Part shown: in pieces, positions 15,715-23,742 of the stretch
How the letters are laid out: the number at the start of each line of letters is the position of its first letter
Position numbering within the stretch: position 1 is the first letter of the stretch
Origin: an uncultured Parasphingopyxis sp.
GTDB lineage: Bacteria; Pseudomonadota; Alphaproteobacteria; Sphingomonadales; Sphingomonadaceae
DNA: 40,689 nt
Assembly: GCF_937129435.1 (NCBI RefSeq)
Contig: NZ_CAKZNF010000031.1
Coordinates: forward strand, 1-40,689
Direction: 5' to 3'
Made by a program: the position numbers and the translations under genes
Notes under the pieces: model-generated
The model's database searches: none
What the model was told of the DNA's origin: nothing
What the model saw: the letters and a program-made list of their open reading frames with translations, nothing else

Positions 15715-16103
15715 CCGACACCTTCCCCACGACACCGCCTCTCATCCGCACCACCGCGATGCCGTCCGATCTCAACCCCTATGGCACGATGTTCGGCGGG
15801 TGGATCATGGGGCAGATGGCGCTGGCCGCCGGGTCTCTCGCCTCGCGCCATTGCGACGGGCAGGCTTCGGTGATCGGGGCGGAGGGGCTCAAATTTATGA
15901 GGCCGGTGATCGTCGGCGACGAGCTGTCTGTCTGGGCGACGTTCGATCGCATCGGCCGCTCTTCGATGACGATCCGCACCGATGCCTGGCGCCGCGATCG
16001 CAACAGCGAATTCGCCGAACGCGTTGCCGAGGGACTGTTCACGATGGTCGCTATCGGCGAGGACAAGAAGCCGCGCCCCGTCCCGCCGCTCGAAACCGAC
16101 TGA
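15711..16103 (+). CDS. Acyl-CoA thioesterase, YciA-like hotdog fold
   Basis: Hydrolyses acyl-CoA to free acid and CoA. Single hotdog domain of 130 residues with the family segment LNPYGTMFGGWIMGQMALAAGSLAS, whose asparagine/glycine/aspartate-region residues line the active site in relatives, and FMRPVIVGDELSVWATFDRIGRSSM. The start overlaps the DUF559 stop by four bases (ATGA), and its ribosome-binding site lies in the upstream repeat. Chain-length preference cannot be told. A short charged tail follows the domain. Confidence 0.87.
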   Translation: MTDTFPTTPPLIRTTAMPSDLNPYGTMFGGWIMGQMALAAGSLASRHCDGQASVIGAEGLKFMRPVIVGDELSVWATFDRIGRSSMTIRTDAWRRDRNSEFAERVAEGLFTMVAIGEDKKPRPVPPLETD

Positions 16104-16119
16104 CGCGGGCGAGGGGGCA

Positions 16120-16596
16120 ATGACACGGGACAGGATGATCGTTCGCTGGGCGCTGGCGATCATCTTTTCGCCGCTGGCGGCCGGATTCGCCGCCGCCTTC
16201 ACCTTCACTGCGCTGATGTTCTTTTTTCTGCCGGGCGGCGGGCTGGAGAATGAGAGCGCCGGTTCGTTTTTCACCATCGCCTTTTTCTACGGCCTGCTTG
16301 CTTCCTTTTTCGGCGCGCCGCTGTCGATCGTCGCCGCGCTGGCGTCGCAAATCCCGCTGATGATGTGGTATCGCAAGAAGGGCCGGGCGCCGTTCTGGCC
16401 GCATCTCGCCTTTAGCGCCGTCGCGGGCATCGTCCTGCTCTGGCTCCTCGTACCGCTGTTGACCCCGCTCGGCACCCCGCGCATCGCCAACGCGGAAGAT
16501 CTTGTTTCGGCAATGGCGGTCGGTTCGGTTGGCGGGATCGCGGTCGGCTTGCTATGGCATGGCCTCATTCTCAAACCCCTGTTCGAAAGCGACTGA
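16120..16596 (+). CDS. Hypothetical membrane protein
   Basis: Protein of 158 residues with four predicted helices (VRWALAIIFSPLAAGFAAAF with FTALMFFFLPGG; FFTIAFFYGLLASFFGAPLSI; HLAFSAVAGIVLLWLLVPLL; MAVGSVGGIAVGLLW). I see no recognisable family motif. A purine-rich GAGGGGG precedes the ATG at 16120. The gene is set between the thioesterase (16 bases) and lpd (4 bases) and is probably in one transcript with them; no role in the dehydrogenase complex is implied. Confidence 0.72.
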   Translation: MTRDRMIVRWALAIIFSPLAAGFAAAFTFTALMFFFLPGGGLENESAGSFFTIAFFYGLLASFFGAPLSIVAALASQIPLMMWYRKKGRAPFWPHLAFSAVAGIVLLWLLVPLLTPLGTPRIANAEDLVSAMAVGSVGGIAVGLLWHGLILKPLFESD

Positions 16597-16600
16597 AGCG

Positions 16601-18001
16601 ATGGCCGAAAGCTACGACCTCATCATCCTCGGCTCCGGCCCCGGCGGCTATGTCGCCGCGATCCGCGCGAGCCAGCTCGGCCTCAAGGTCGCGATCGTCG
16701 AGCGCGAGAAGCTCGGCGGGATCTGCCTCAACTGGGGCTGTATCCCGACCAAGGCGCTGCTCAGGACCAGCGAGATCTATCATTATATGGAGCATGCAGG
16801 CGATTACGGGCTCAAGGCCGAGAAGGTCGGGCACGATCTCGCCAAGGTTGTCGAGCGGTCGCGCGGTGTGGCGAAGCAATTGAACCAGGGCGTCACGCAC
16901 CTGATGAAGAAGAACAAGGTCGCCGTGCATGAGGGCGTCGGCAAGCTGACGGGCAAGGGCAAGCTCAGTGTCACGGCCGGGGACGGCAAGACCACCGAGC
17001 TTGCCGCGAAGAACATCATGATCGCCACCGGCGCCCGCGCCCGCGACCTGCCCTTCGCCAAGGCCGACGGCAAGCGGATCTGGACCTATCGCCATGCCAT
17101 GGTGCCGCAGGAAATGCCGACCAAGCTGCTCGTCATCGGATCGGGCGCGATCGGGGTCGAATTCGCGAGTTTCTACAGCGATCTAGGCGCCGAGGTGACG
17201 ATCGTCGAAATGCTGCCGCGCATCCTCCCGGTCGAGGACGAAGCGATCTCCGCGCATATGGAAAAGACTCTCAAGAAGCAGGGCATGACGATCCTGACTG
17301 GCGCCGGCGTCGAGAAGCTGGAGAGCGATGCCAAGGGTGTGAAGGCGGTGATCAAGGACGCCAAGGGTAAGTCCGAAAGCCACGACTTCAGCCACGCCAT
17401 CGTCGCCATCGGCATCGTGCCGAACACCGAGGAAATCGGGCTCGACACGCTTGGCGTGAAGACGGCGAAGAACGGCCATATCGAGGTCGACGGCTTCGGG
17501 CGAACCAATGTCGAGGGCATCCTCGCCATCGGCGATGTCACCGGCCCGCCCTGGCTCGCGCACAAGGCGTCGCACGAAGGCGTCGTCGCGGTCGAAAGGC
17601 TCGCCGGCGGCAACCCGCACGCCTTCGAGACAAGCAACATCCCCGGCTGCACCTATTCGCGGCCGCAGGTGGCGAGCGTCGGCATGACCGAGGCCAAGGC
17701 CAAGGAAGCCGGGCGCAAGGTGAAGGTCGGCAACTTCCCCTTTATCGGCAACGGCAAGGCGATCGCGCTCGGCGAGGCGGACGGCTTCATCAAGACGGTG
17801 TTCGATGCCGAGAGCGGCGAGCTATTGGGCGCGCACATGATCGGCGCCGAGGTGACCGAACTGATCCAGGGCTATGCCGTGGCGCGGCAGCTGGAGACGA
17901 CCGAGGCAGAGCTGATGCACACGGTGTTCCCGCACCCGACGCTATCGGAGATGATGCACGAAAGCGTGCTCGACGCCTATGGGCGCGCGCTGCATTATTG
18001 A
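16601..18001 (+). CDS. lpdA: Dihydrolipoamide dehydrogenase, E3
   Basis: FAD flavoprotein of 466 residues that reoxidises dihydrolipoamide with NAD+ in 2-oxoacid dehydrogenase complexes. The FAD motif GSGPGG is at 11–16, the redox disulfide C42–C47 in GGICLNWGCIPTKA, the NAD motif GSGAIG at about 182–187, a second FAD contact ILAIGDVTGPPWLAHKA, and the C-terminal active-site HTVFPHPTLSEMMHES with the His–Glu pair. The ATG at 16601 is four bases after the preceding stop. With pdhC upstream this is most likely the pyruvate dehydrogenase E3. Confidence 0.96.
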   Translation: MAESYDLIILGSGPGGYVAAIRASQLGLKVAIVEREKLGGICLNWGCIPTKALLRTSEIYHYMEHAGDYGLKAEKVGHDLAKVVERSRGVAKQLNQGVTHLMKKNKVAVHEGVGKLTGKGKLSVTAGDGKTTELAAKNIMIATGARARDLPFAKADGKRIWTYRHAMVPQEMPTKLLVIGSGAIGVEFASFYSDLGAEVTIVEMLPRILPVEDEAISAHMEKTLKKQGMTILTGAGVEKLESDAKGVKAVIKDAKGKSESHDFSHAIVAIGIVPNTEEIGLDTLGVKTAKNGHIEVDGFGRTNVEGILAIGDVTGPPWLAHKASHEGVVAVERLAGGNPHAFETSNIPGCTYSRPQVASVGMTEAKAKEAGRKVKVGNFPFIGNGKAIALGEADGFIKTVFDAESGELLGAHMIGAEVTELIQGYAVARQLETTEAELMHTVFPHPTLSEMMHESVLDAYGRALHY

Positions 18002-18049
18002 TCGCCCACCGTGGATTGAACAATCGACCGGCCGGTCCGTTGGCGGGGC

Positions 18050-19294
18050 ATGGCGGGAGACAAGCACGAAACCGGTAACGGCGAAAATCTGTCACGGTCG
18101 ATTTCGACGCCGATGCTCGCAATTTACGGGCTCGGCACCGTGCTCGGCGCGGGCATCTATGTGGTCATCGGCGACATCATCGGCGAGGCCGGCGCACTGG
18201 CCCCGTTCGCCTTTCTTCTTGCCGCCGGTGCGGCCGCGTTCACCGCATTGTCCTACGCCGAACTCGGCGCGCGGGTGCCCCAAAGCGGCGGTTCGGCCGC
18301 CTTCGTCGCGGAAGGCTTCGGCCGCGATGGTTTGACCTGGATCGCGGGTTGGGCGCTGATCGCGACGGGCTTGGTATCGGCGGCCACCATCACGACGGGT
18401 TTCGTCGGTTATCTCGGAGTTTTCGTCGAGGTGTCGAAGTGGTGGGCAGTGCCGCTTCTCGTTGGTACACTTACCTTCGTGGCGGCGGTCGGCGTCAAAC
18501 AGTCGGCCTGGTTTATGGGGATTACGACCGCGGCGGGCGTGGTCGGCCTGCTGGTCGTGATCTTCGTCGCGGGCGGCGATCTCGGCGCCTATCCGCGTGC
18601 GGCGGAGGCGGCGCTGGCGCAGGACGGCGGCTGGACCGCAGGCGTCGTCGCCGGCAGCTTCCTCGCCTTTTACGCGTTTATCGGTTTCGAGGATCTCGTC
18701 ACGCTCGGAGAGGAGGCCGAGAATGCCAAGCGTTCGCTGCCGATTGCGATCTTCTTCGCGTTGATCGTCGCGCTGGGTTTCTACGTGATCACGGCGGCTG
18801 TCGCAGTGACGACGCTCGATCCGCAGATGCTATCGCGGAGTTCCGCGCCGCTTGTCGACGTGATCGAGGCGCGGGGCGGCAGCGGTCCGTTACTCGGGAT
18901 TCTCAGCTTGTTCATTATCGTCAATGGCGCGCTCGCACAGATCGTCATGGCCTCGCGTGTCGTCCACGATCTGGGCCGGCGCCGGGGCGGTGCGCCCGAA
19001 TGGCTCGCGCGTCTCCATCAGCGCACGCAAACGCCGCTTATCGCCACGCTGATCGGCGGGGGCATCGTGACGGCGCTCGCACTTTTCTTCCCCACCGCGA
19101 CGTTGGCAAGCGCAACCAGTTTCATCATTCTCGCCGTTTTCTTCGCCGCGAACTGGGCGCTGATCCAGATGAAGCGGCAAGGGCACAGTGTCGAAGACAG
19201 TGTCCGGACCTTTCCGATCGTGGTTCCTCTTTGTGGCTTGCTGAGCTGCGCGGCGCTTCTGTTCGGGCGGGTCGTGCTCGAAGGTGCGCCTTAG
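18050..19294 (+). CDS. APC-family amino acid/polyamine permease
   Basis: Secondary transporter of 414 residues with about eleven or twelve helices. The first helix carries the family's GLGTVLGAGIYVVIGD signature with the unwound GAG segment that binds the substrate's carboxylate, and FIGFEDLVTLGEEAENAKRSLP in the middle is another family marker. Substrate cannot be given; cationic or neutral amino acids are possible. The ATG at 18050 is 48 bases after lpd. It converges with the bactofilin gene, their ends overlapping by four bases. Confidence 0.88.
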   Translation: MAGDKHETGNGENLSRSISTPMLAIYGLGTVLGAGIYVVIGDIIGEAGALAPFAFLLAAGAAAFTALSYAELGARVPQSGGSAAFVAEGFGRDGLTWIAGWALIATGLVSAATITTGFVGYLGVFVEVSKWWAVPLLVGTLTFVAAVGVKQSAWFMGITTAAGVVGLLVVIFVAGGDLGAYPRAAEAALAQDGGWTAGVVAGSFLAFYAFIGFEDLVTLGEEAENAKRSLPIAIFFALIVALGFYVITAAVAVTTLDPQMLSRSSAPLVDVIEARGGSGPLLGILSLFIIVNGALAQIVMASRVVHDLGRRRGGAPEWLARLHQRTQTPLIATLIGGGIVTALALFFPTATLASATSFIILAVFFAANWALIQMKRQGHSVEDSVRTFPIVVPLCGLLSCAALLFGRVVLEGAP

Positions 19295-19767
19295 AACGCC
19301 GCCTTCTGCTCGCCCTTGGCCTCGTTGACCAGCGTCAGCGGTGGTTCGTCGGCGGGCGCGGCGCTGCGCGGGGCGTCTTTTTTCAGCGTACCGCTGCTCA
19401 TATGGCGGAAGCTGCCTTCGACATGGCCGCCGGTGGCGATGCTCAGCTTTTCGTAGGTCACGTCGCCTTCGACCCGCGCCGAGGCTTCGACGATCAGTTC
19501 CTTGGCGTGGATCGCGCCGGTCACGGTGCCGGCGATGCGGGCCTGGTCGGCGCTGACGGCGCCGTTGATCGTGCTGTTCTCGCCTTGGACGAGGATCGCG
19601 CAGCGGATGTCGCCGTCGATCTTGCCGTCGATATGCAAATCGACGCTGGCATCGATATCGCCCGACACGGTGACGTCGGTGCCGATGACCGAGAAGCTGG
19701 ACGAATGGGCGGCGCTCGACGGGATCGCCATTTCGTCCCTATCCGGCTGATTCGTTTTCGAGAACAT
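19291..19767 (-). CDS. Bactofilin
   Basis: Polymer-forming cytoskeletal protein (DUF583) of 158 residues. The central beta-helix (about 25–125) consists of repeats such as VTVSGDIDASVDLHIDGKIDGDI, INGAVSADQARIAGTVTGAI and ASARVEGDVTYEKLSIATGGHVEGSF. Flanking tails are unordered, as usual for the family. Bactofilins self-assemble without nucleotide at the inner face of the membrane and place cell-wall enzymes. The gene overlaps the M23 peptidase gene by 29 bases, a well-known pairing. Confidence 0.93.
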   Translation of the reverse strand: MFSKTNQPDRDEMAIPSSAAHSSSFSVIGTDVTVSGDIDASVDLHIDGKIDGDIRCAILVQGENSTINGAVSADQARIAGTVTGAIHAKELIVEASARVEGDVTYEKLSIATGGHVEGSFRHMSSGTLKKDAPRSAAPADEPPLTLVNEAKGEQKAAF

Positions 19768-20845
19768 TGCGGTTGGCCTCCAGGAAGGGCCGCGGGTTCA
19801 CCGCGCGGCCGTTGATACGCACTTCGTAATGGAGATGGGTCGCGGTGGAACGGCCGGTCGAACCCATGCGGCCGATGCGCTGGCCGCGATCGACCTGCTG
19901 GCCGAGCCGGACATCGATGCCCGACAGATGCGCATAGCGGGTGACGACGCCCGATCCGTGATCAATCTCGATGCAATTGCCATATCCGCCCTTGCGCCCG
20001 GCGAAGACGACGCGGCCGTCGCCCGTGGCGAGAATACCCTGGCCGTGCGCACCCCGGAAATCGAGGCCGTTATGCATGGCGCGACCGCCACCGAAAGGAT
20101 CGCGGCGCAGGCCGAACGGGCTCGAAAGCGAAACGCGCGAGGTCGGCGTGGCCGAGGGGATCGAGCGTAGCGACAATTCCATCACGGCGAGGCGGTTGAG
20201 CGAGACTTCGAGCTCGGCCAGTTCGTCGTCGACATGGCTGCGTACGCTGGCCGGGATCAGCGGACCACCCATGCCCTGATTCGCCAGCGCATTGGGGTCG
20301 ATGCCGAAGCGGCGAATCTGCGCCGCGGTTTCCACGGTGCGGCGGTCGACCGCGACACGCAGCGCGCGGGCAAAGGCGAGCTGGCGATTTTCGAGCGCGG
20401 CAAGGCCGGCGGCTTCGGGAATCGCTTCGCTGCTTTCGTCGCTCGCGGCCGTTTCGGCTTCTGCCTCGGGATCGACTTCGACATTCTCGAAATAGCGATC
20501 GACCAGCGCGTCGAGAATCTGCTGCCGCTGTTCGACCCGGGCGATCTGTGCGTCGACCGAATCGCGGTAGCGATCGACGCGCGCTGCCGATTCGGCGACC
20601 TGTACTTCGCGCTGATCGAGGGCGATTCGGTCCGACGCGCCCTTTACCTGCAAGCCGACCATGACCAGCGTGAACGCCAGCCAGCCGAACAGCGCAAGCG
20701 CGGCGATGCTGACCACGCGAATCTGTAACTTGCTCGAAATCCTGATGAATCTGAGCTTGCCGCCGGAGCGGATATGGAGCTCGTGATCAGGAAAAAATGA
20801 CCGTATCCGGGCCATAAGCCCGGCGGTGTCCCGCTCGTTCTTCAA
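19739..20845 (-). CDS. M23 (LytM) peptidoglycan endopeptidase, membrane-anchored
   Basis: Zinc metallopeptidase of 368 residues that cleaves peptide bridges of peptidoglycan in the periplasm. Order: short cytoplasmic head, one membrane helix (about 47–68, VSIAALALFGWLAFTLVMVGL), a long coiled coil, then the M23 domain with SSPFGLRRDPFGGGRAMHNGLDF (zinc H-x-x-x-D), TGDGRVVFAG and the HLHYEV motif, both metal sites intact. The TTG at 20845 has AGGG upstream; the ATG at 20815 gives a form ten residues shorter, and I cannot decide firmly. It precedes and overlaps the bactofilin gene, which probably positions it. Confidence 0.9.
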   Translation of the reverse strand: MKNERDTAGLMARIRSFFPDHELHIRSGGKLRFIRISSKLQIRVVSIAALALFGWLAFTLVMVGLQVKGASDRIALDQREVQVAESAARVDRYRDSVDAQIARVEQRQQILDALVDRYFENVEVDPEAEAETAASDESSEAIPEAAGLAALENRQLAFARALRVAVDRRTVETAAQIRRFGIDPNALANQGMGGPLIPASVRSHVDDELAELEVSLNRLAVMELSLRSIPSATPTSRVSLSSPFGLRRDPFGGGRAMHNGLDFRGAHGQGILATGDGRVVFAGRKGGYGNCIEIDHGSGVVTRYAHLSGIDVRLGQQVDRGQRIGRMGSTGRSTATHLHYEVRINGRAVNPRPFLEANRNVLENESAG

Positions 20846-21040
20846 AACTGCAACCCTGTAGATTTGAATTTGTGCATCCGCCGCTAGCAACAATGTTACC
20901 CAGGGGCGAATCGTTAACGGGATTCTCCGACGAGTCGTTGGCACCGTGCGTTGAATCGACGGAACTGGTGACAAATGGCTGATTTGGGCGCTTTTTCGGT
21001 TCGGCTTTCGCCGCCGTACGCCGCGCCCTATAGCGGCGCC

Positions 21041-21967
21041 ATGGCCAAGGGAACGCACGATTACGCCACCGATCCGCGCAATGCGGCTATCCTGATCAAC
21101 GTCAACGGAACGTGCGTGCCACGCAACGAAGCGACCGTTTCGGTATTCGATTCGGGCTTCATGCTCGGCGACGGCGTGTGGGAGGGGCTGCGCGTCCACA
21201 AGGGCCGGATCGCCTTTCTCGACCGTCATCTCGACCGGCTGTTCGAAGGCGCCAAGGCGATCGCGATGGACATCGGCCTTTCGCGCGAAGACTTGGCCAA
21301 GCGGATCTATGAGACGCTGGACGCCAATAGGGATATGGAGGACGGCGTCCATATCCGGCTCATGGTGACGCGCGGCATCCGTTCGACGCCGTATCAGGAT
21401 CCGCGCGTCGTGATTTCTCCGGCGACGGTGGTCATCATCCCCGAGCACAAGGAGCCGCTGCCCGAGACGGTCGAGAAGGGGATCCGGCTGTTCACCGTCC
21501 ATGTCCGCCGCGGCGATCCGGCGGTGCAGGACCCCAAGCTCAATTCGCACAGCAAGCTCAATTGCATCACCGCCTGCATCCAGGCGACGCAGGCGGGCGC
21601 CGACGAGGGGCTGATGCTCGATCCGCATGGCTTTGTCGCGACGTGCAATTCGACGCATTTCTTCGTCGTGCGCGGCGGCGAGGTCTGGACCTCGACCGGC
21701 GACTATTGCCTCGGCGGCATCACGCGCGGAACGGTGATCGAGATCTGCCGGGAGGCGGGCATCCCGGTGTTCGAGAAGAACTTTTCGCTGACCGACGTCT
21801 ACGGCGCCGACGAGGCGTTCGTGACGGGGACGTTTGCCGGTGTGGTTCCCGCAACCGAGGTGGACGGGCGTGTGCTGACCAAGGGGCGCGGGCCGATGGT
21901 CGAACAATTGCAGCGGCTTTATTCGGCGCGGCTCGAGACCGATGTCATGGAGCGGTCCCGCCCGTGA
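21041..21967 (+). CDS. Class IV PLP aminotransferase, D-amino-acid/branched-chain type
   Basis: Fold-type-IV transaminase of 308 residues. Markers are LINVNGTCVPRNEATVSVFD, GFMLGDGVWEGLRVHKGRI, the PLP lysine in NSHSKLNCI (about residue 172), EGLMLDPHGFVATCNSTHFF and GGITRGTVIEICREAGI. Substrate cannot be fixed: the family includes D-alanine transaminase, branched-chain aminotransferase and lyases. The start at 21041 opens the conserved part; an ATG at 20975 with GGAAC upstream would add 22 residues of unusual composition. It diverges from the M23 gene and is followed by the sulfotransferase-like gene. Confidence 0.88.
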   Translation: MAKGTHDYATDPRNAAILINVNGTCVPRNEATVSVFDSGFMLGDGVWEGLRVHKGRIAFLDRHLDRLFEGAKAIAMDIGLSREDLAKRIYETLDANRDMEDGVHIRLMVTRGIRSTPYQDPRVVISPATVVIIPEHKEPLPETVEKGIRLFTVHVRRGDPAVQDPKLNSHSKLNCITACIQATQAGADEGLMLDPHGFVATCNSTHFFVVRGGEVWTSTGDYCLGGITRGTVIEICREAGIPVFEKNFSLTDVYGADEAFVTGTFAGVVPATEVDGRVLTKGRGPMVEQLQRLYSARLETDVMERSRP

Positions 21968-21977
21968 AGATTGCCGC

Positions 21978-22060
21978 TTGCCCTGAGCCTGTCGAAGGGC
22001 GGCCTTTCTCTGCCTTCAAAAAGTGGAAAGAAAATCAGGGCTTCGACAAGCTCAGCCCAA
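21978..22060. repeat. Short palindromic repeat between aminotransferase and sulfotransferase-like genes
   Basis: The arms TTGCCCTGAGCCTGTCGAAG (21978–21997) and CTTCGACAAGCTCAGCCCAA (22041–22060) pair at 17 of 20 positions. The CTGAGCYTGTCGAAG core is a common dispersed repeat type in Proteobacteria. It takes up most of the 112-base spacer and could weaken transcription between the two genes. Confidence 0.7.
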
Positions 22061-22079
22061 GTGGAATGGGGTTTTTCTC

Positions 22080-22808
22080 ATGACCATCCGCATCGCCATG
22101 TGGTCCGGGCCGCGCAATATCTCCACCGCGATGATGCGGAGCTTCAGCGCTCGGGCCAACTGCTTTGTGAGCGATGAGCCTTATTACGGCGCCTATTTGG
22201 AGCGCACCGGCTTCCCGCATCCGATGGCGGAAGAGGTGATCGCGTCGATGGATTGCGACTGGCATTCGGTGACCGACGCCCTCAACGGCGATCCGCCGGG
22301 CGGCGAGCCGGTCTGGTACCAGAAGCACATGCCGTCCGAGATGGTCGGCCCGGTCGGGATCGGCGATTTGACCGGCCACCGTCACGCCTTTTTGATCCGT
22401 GACCCCGCCCGGATGATCGCCAGCTATGCGAAGAAGATGGAGGCGGTGACCTTCGAGGATATGGGGCTCGAACGGCTGCACCTTTATTTCCGGATCGAGG
22501 CGGACCGGCTCGGCCATGCGCCGCCGGTGGTCGAGGGCGCAGATATCCTCGCCGCGCCGGAAGCGATGCTGAAGAAACTGTGCAGCGCGCTCGGTATAGA
22601 CTGGGACCGGGCGATGCTGTCCTGGGCGCCGGGGATTCACGAGACCGACGGCGTCTGGGCGCCGCACTGGTACAACCGCGTCGCCGAGAGCACAGGCTTC
22701 GAGGGCCGCGACGACGGCCTGGTCACGATCCCCGACGGCTATCGCGACCTCTACCAACGCTGCCGCCCGCATTACGAGGCGCTGAGAGCCTACAAGATTA
22801 CTGCGTAA
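22080..22808 (+). CDS. Sulfotransferase-like P-loop protein
   Basis: Protein of 242 residues beginning with IRIAMWSGPRNISTAMMRSF, a PAPS/5'-phosphosulfate-binding-like loop (about residues 9–20), and continuing with FLIRDPARMIASY, the usual 3'-phosphate-binding Arg/Ser region of sulfotransferases. Whether it moves sulfate is unknown; such proteins are often annotated as sulfotransferase-like domain or, because of fused relatives, as aminotransferases. The preceding gene is a class IV aminotransferase, and the pair occurs fused in plant proteins. The ATG at 22080 is preceded by GGGG. Its last 11 bases overlap the convergent hydrolase gene. Confidence 0.75.
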   Translation: MTIRIAMWSGPRNISTAMMRSFSARANCFVSDEPYYGAYLERTGFPHPMAEEVIASMDCDWHSVTDALNGDPPGGEPVWYQKHMPSEMVGPVGIGDLTGHRHAFLIRDPARMIASYAKKMEAVTFEDMGLERLHLYFRIEADRLGHAPPVVEGADILAAPEAMLKKLCSALGIDWDRAMLSWAPGIHETDGVWAPHWYNRVAESTGFEGRDDGLVTIPDGYRDLYQRCRPHYEALRAYKITA

Positions 22809-23685
22809 TCCGGCTCGCGCACGGCGGCTTGTGCTGCCAGCGCGCCGCGCCTTCGACGCGCATCTCGCCGACCGCCTGCTGTTCCAGCGCGTCGATCCAG
22901 CTGGTGAGGAGCGGGCCGATGAGGCGGAAATTGGGGCGGTGGCGCACGCCGTCGACCATGATCAGCGCGGTGTCCGAGCAGGATCGGGCGTAGAGCGCCT
23001 CGGCCTGGCCGGGCGTGATATAGCTGTCCTCGGCGCCGTGGATCAGGAGCATGGGCTCGGCTACATCGTCAAGCGCCTCGATGCTGCGCCATTTGTCGGG
23101 AATGAACCATTCGGCATAATAGGGCGCCGCCTCGTCGATATCGGTGAAGGTGGCGAGGGTGATGAGCCCGTCCAGCTCCTCACGCGCCGCGAGCTGGATC
23201 GCGACCGCGCCGCCGAGCGAGTGACCGAAGACATAGACGTCGCCATCGGGGCCGGCCCGCCGCCGCGCTTCGCGATAGAAGGCGCGCGCATCCTCGATCA
23301 GCCCTTCCTGCGTTGCGTCGCCCGGATTGCCGGCAAAACCGCGATAGGAGGCGACAAGGATGCCGCGCGGCTCCTCGGCCAGCCGCTGCACATAGTCCGC
23401 CATGCGCGAATAGGTATCGCGGCGGCCGTGCAGGACGAGGATGACGTCGTGCTCACCGGGGTCGGGCGCCCAGTAATAGCCGGCAAGGCGCAGATTGTCC
23501 GTAGTGGTCACGGCGATCTCTTCGGCCGGTTCGCCTGTCCATTCGGGCACGGCGGGCCGGCCGGCAGGGGCTGCGTAGAGCCGGTCGCGCGCATAGTCGG
23601 TGCAGCCGATCAGCGCGACGACGAGCAGGATGAGCAGCAGCGCCGCCACCGCATAGCGCCATCGAAACCGGATCGCCTGTTGCAT
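22798..23685 (-). CDS. Alpha/beta hydrolase, putative lipoprotein
   Basis: Hydrolase of 295 residues. The N-terminus has basic residues, a hydrophobic stretch (AVAALLLILLVVALIGC) and a lipobox-like LIGC at Cys28, so it is probably exported and lipid-anchored. The fold carries VLHGRRDTYSRMADYV, VASYRGFAGNPG, the nucleophile elbow GHSLGG and late acid/histidine parts (LIHGAEDSYITPGQAE, GVRHRPNF). It resembles the BAAT/YqiA-like and BEM46-like peptidases/esterases. Substrate unknown. The ATG at 23685 is chosen for the export signal. The next gene upstream is a serine hydrolase in the same direction, 57 bases away. Confidence 0.83.
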   Translation of the reverse strand: MQQAIRFRWRYAVAALLLILLVVALIGCTDYARDRLYAAPAGRPAVPEWTGEPAEEIAVTTTDNLRLAGYYWAPDPGEHDVILVLHGRRDTYSRMADYVQRLAEEPRGILVASYRGFAGNPGDATQEGLIEDARAFYREARRRAGPDGDVYVFGHSLGGAVAIQLAAREELDGLITLATFTDIDEAAPYYAEWFIPDKWRSIEALDDVAEPMLLIHGAEDSYITPGQAEALYARSCSDTALIMVDGVRHRPNFRLIGPLLTSWIDALEQQAVGEMRVEGAARWQHKPPCASRITQ

Positions 23686-23742
23686 GGGGGCGGCTTTAGA
23701 AGTTCGGCGATGAACCGCCAATGGCTTTCGGATGAGGGCGGG

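Noticed and set aside
16601..18001. Mercuric reductase or glutathione reductase, because of the MerC-type gene elsewhere
   Set aside because: The CLNWGCIPTK disulfide segment, C-terminal His–Glu motif and proximity of the E2 gene identify dihydrolipoamide dehydrogenase; there is no MerA N-terminal domain or vicinal C-terminal cysteine pair.
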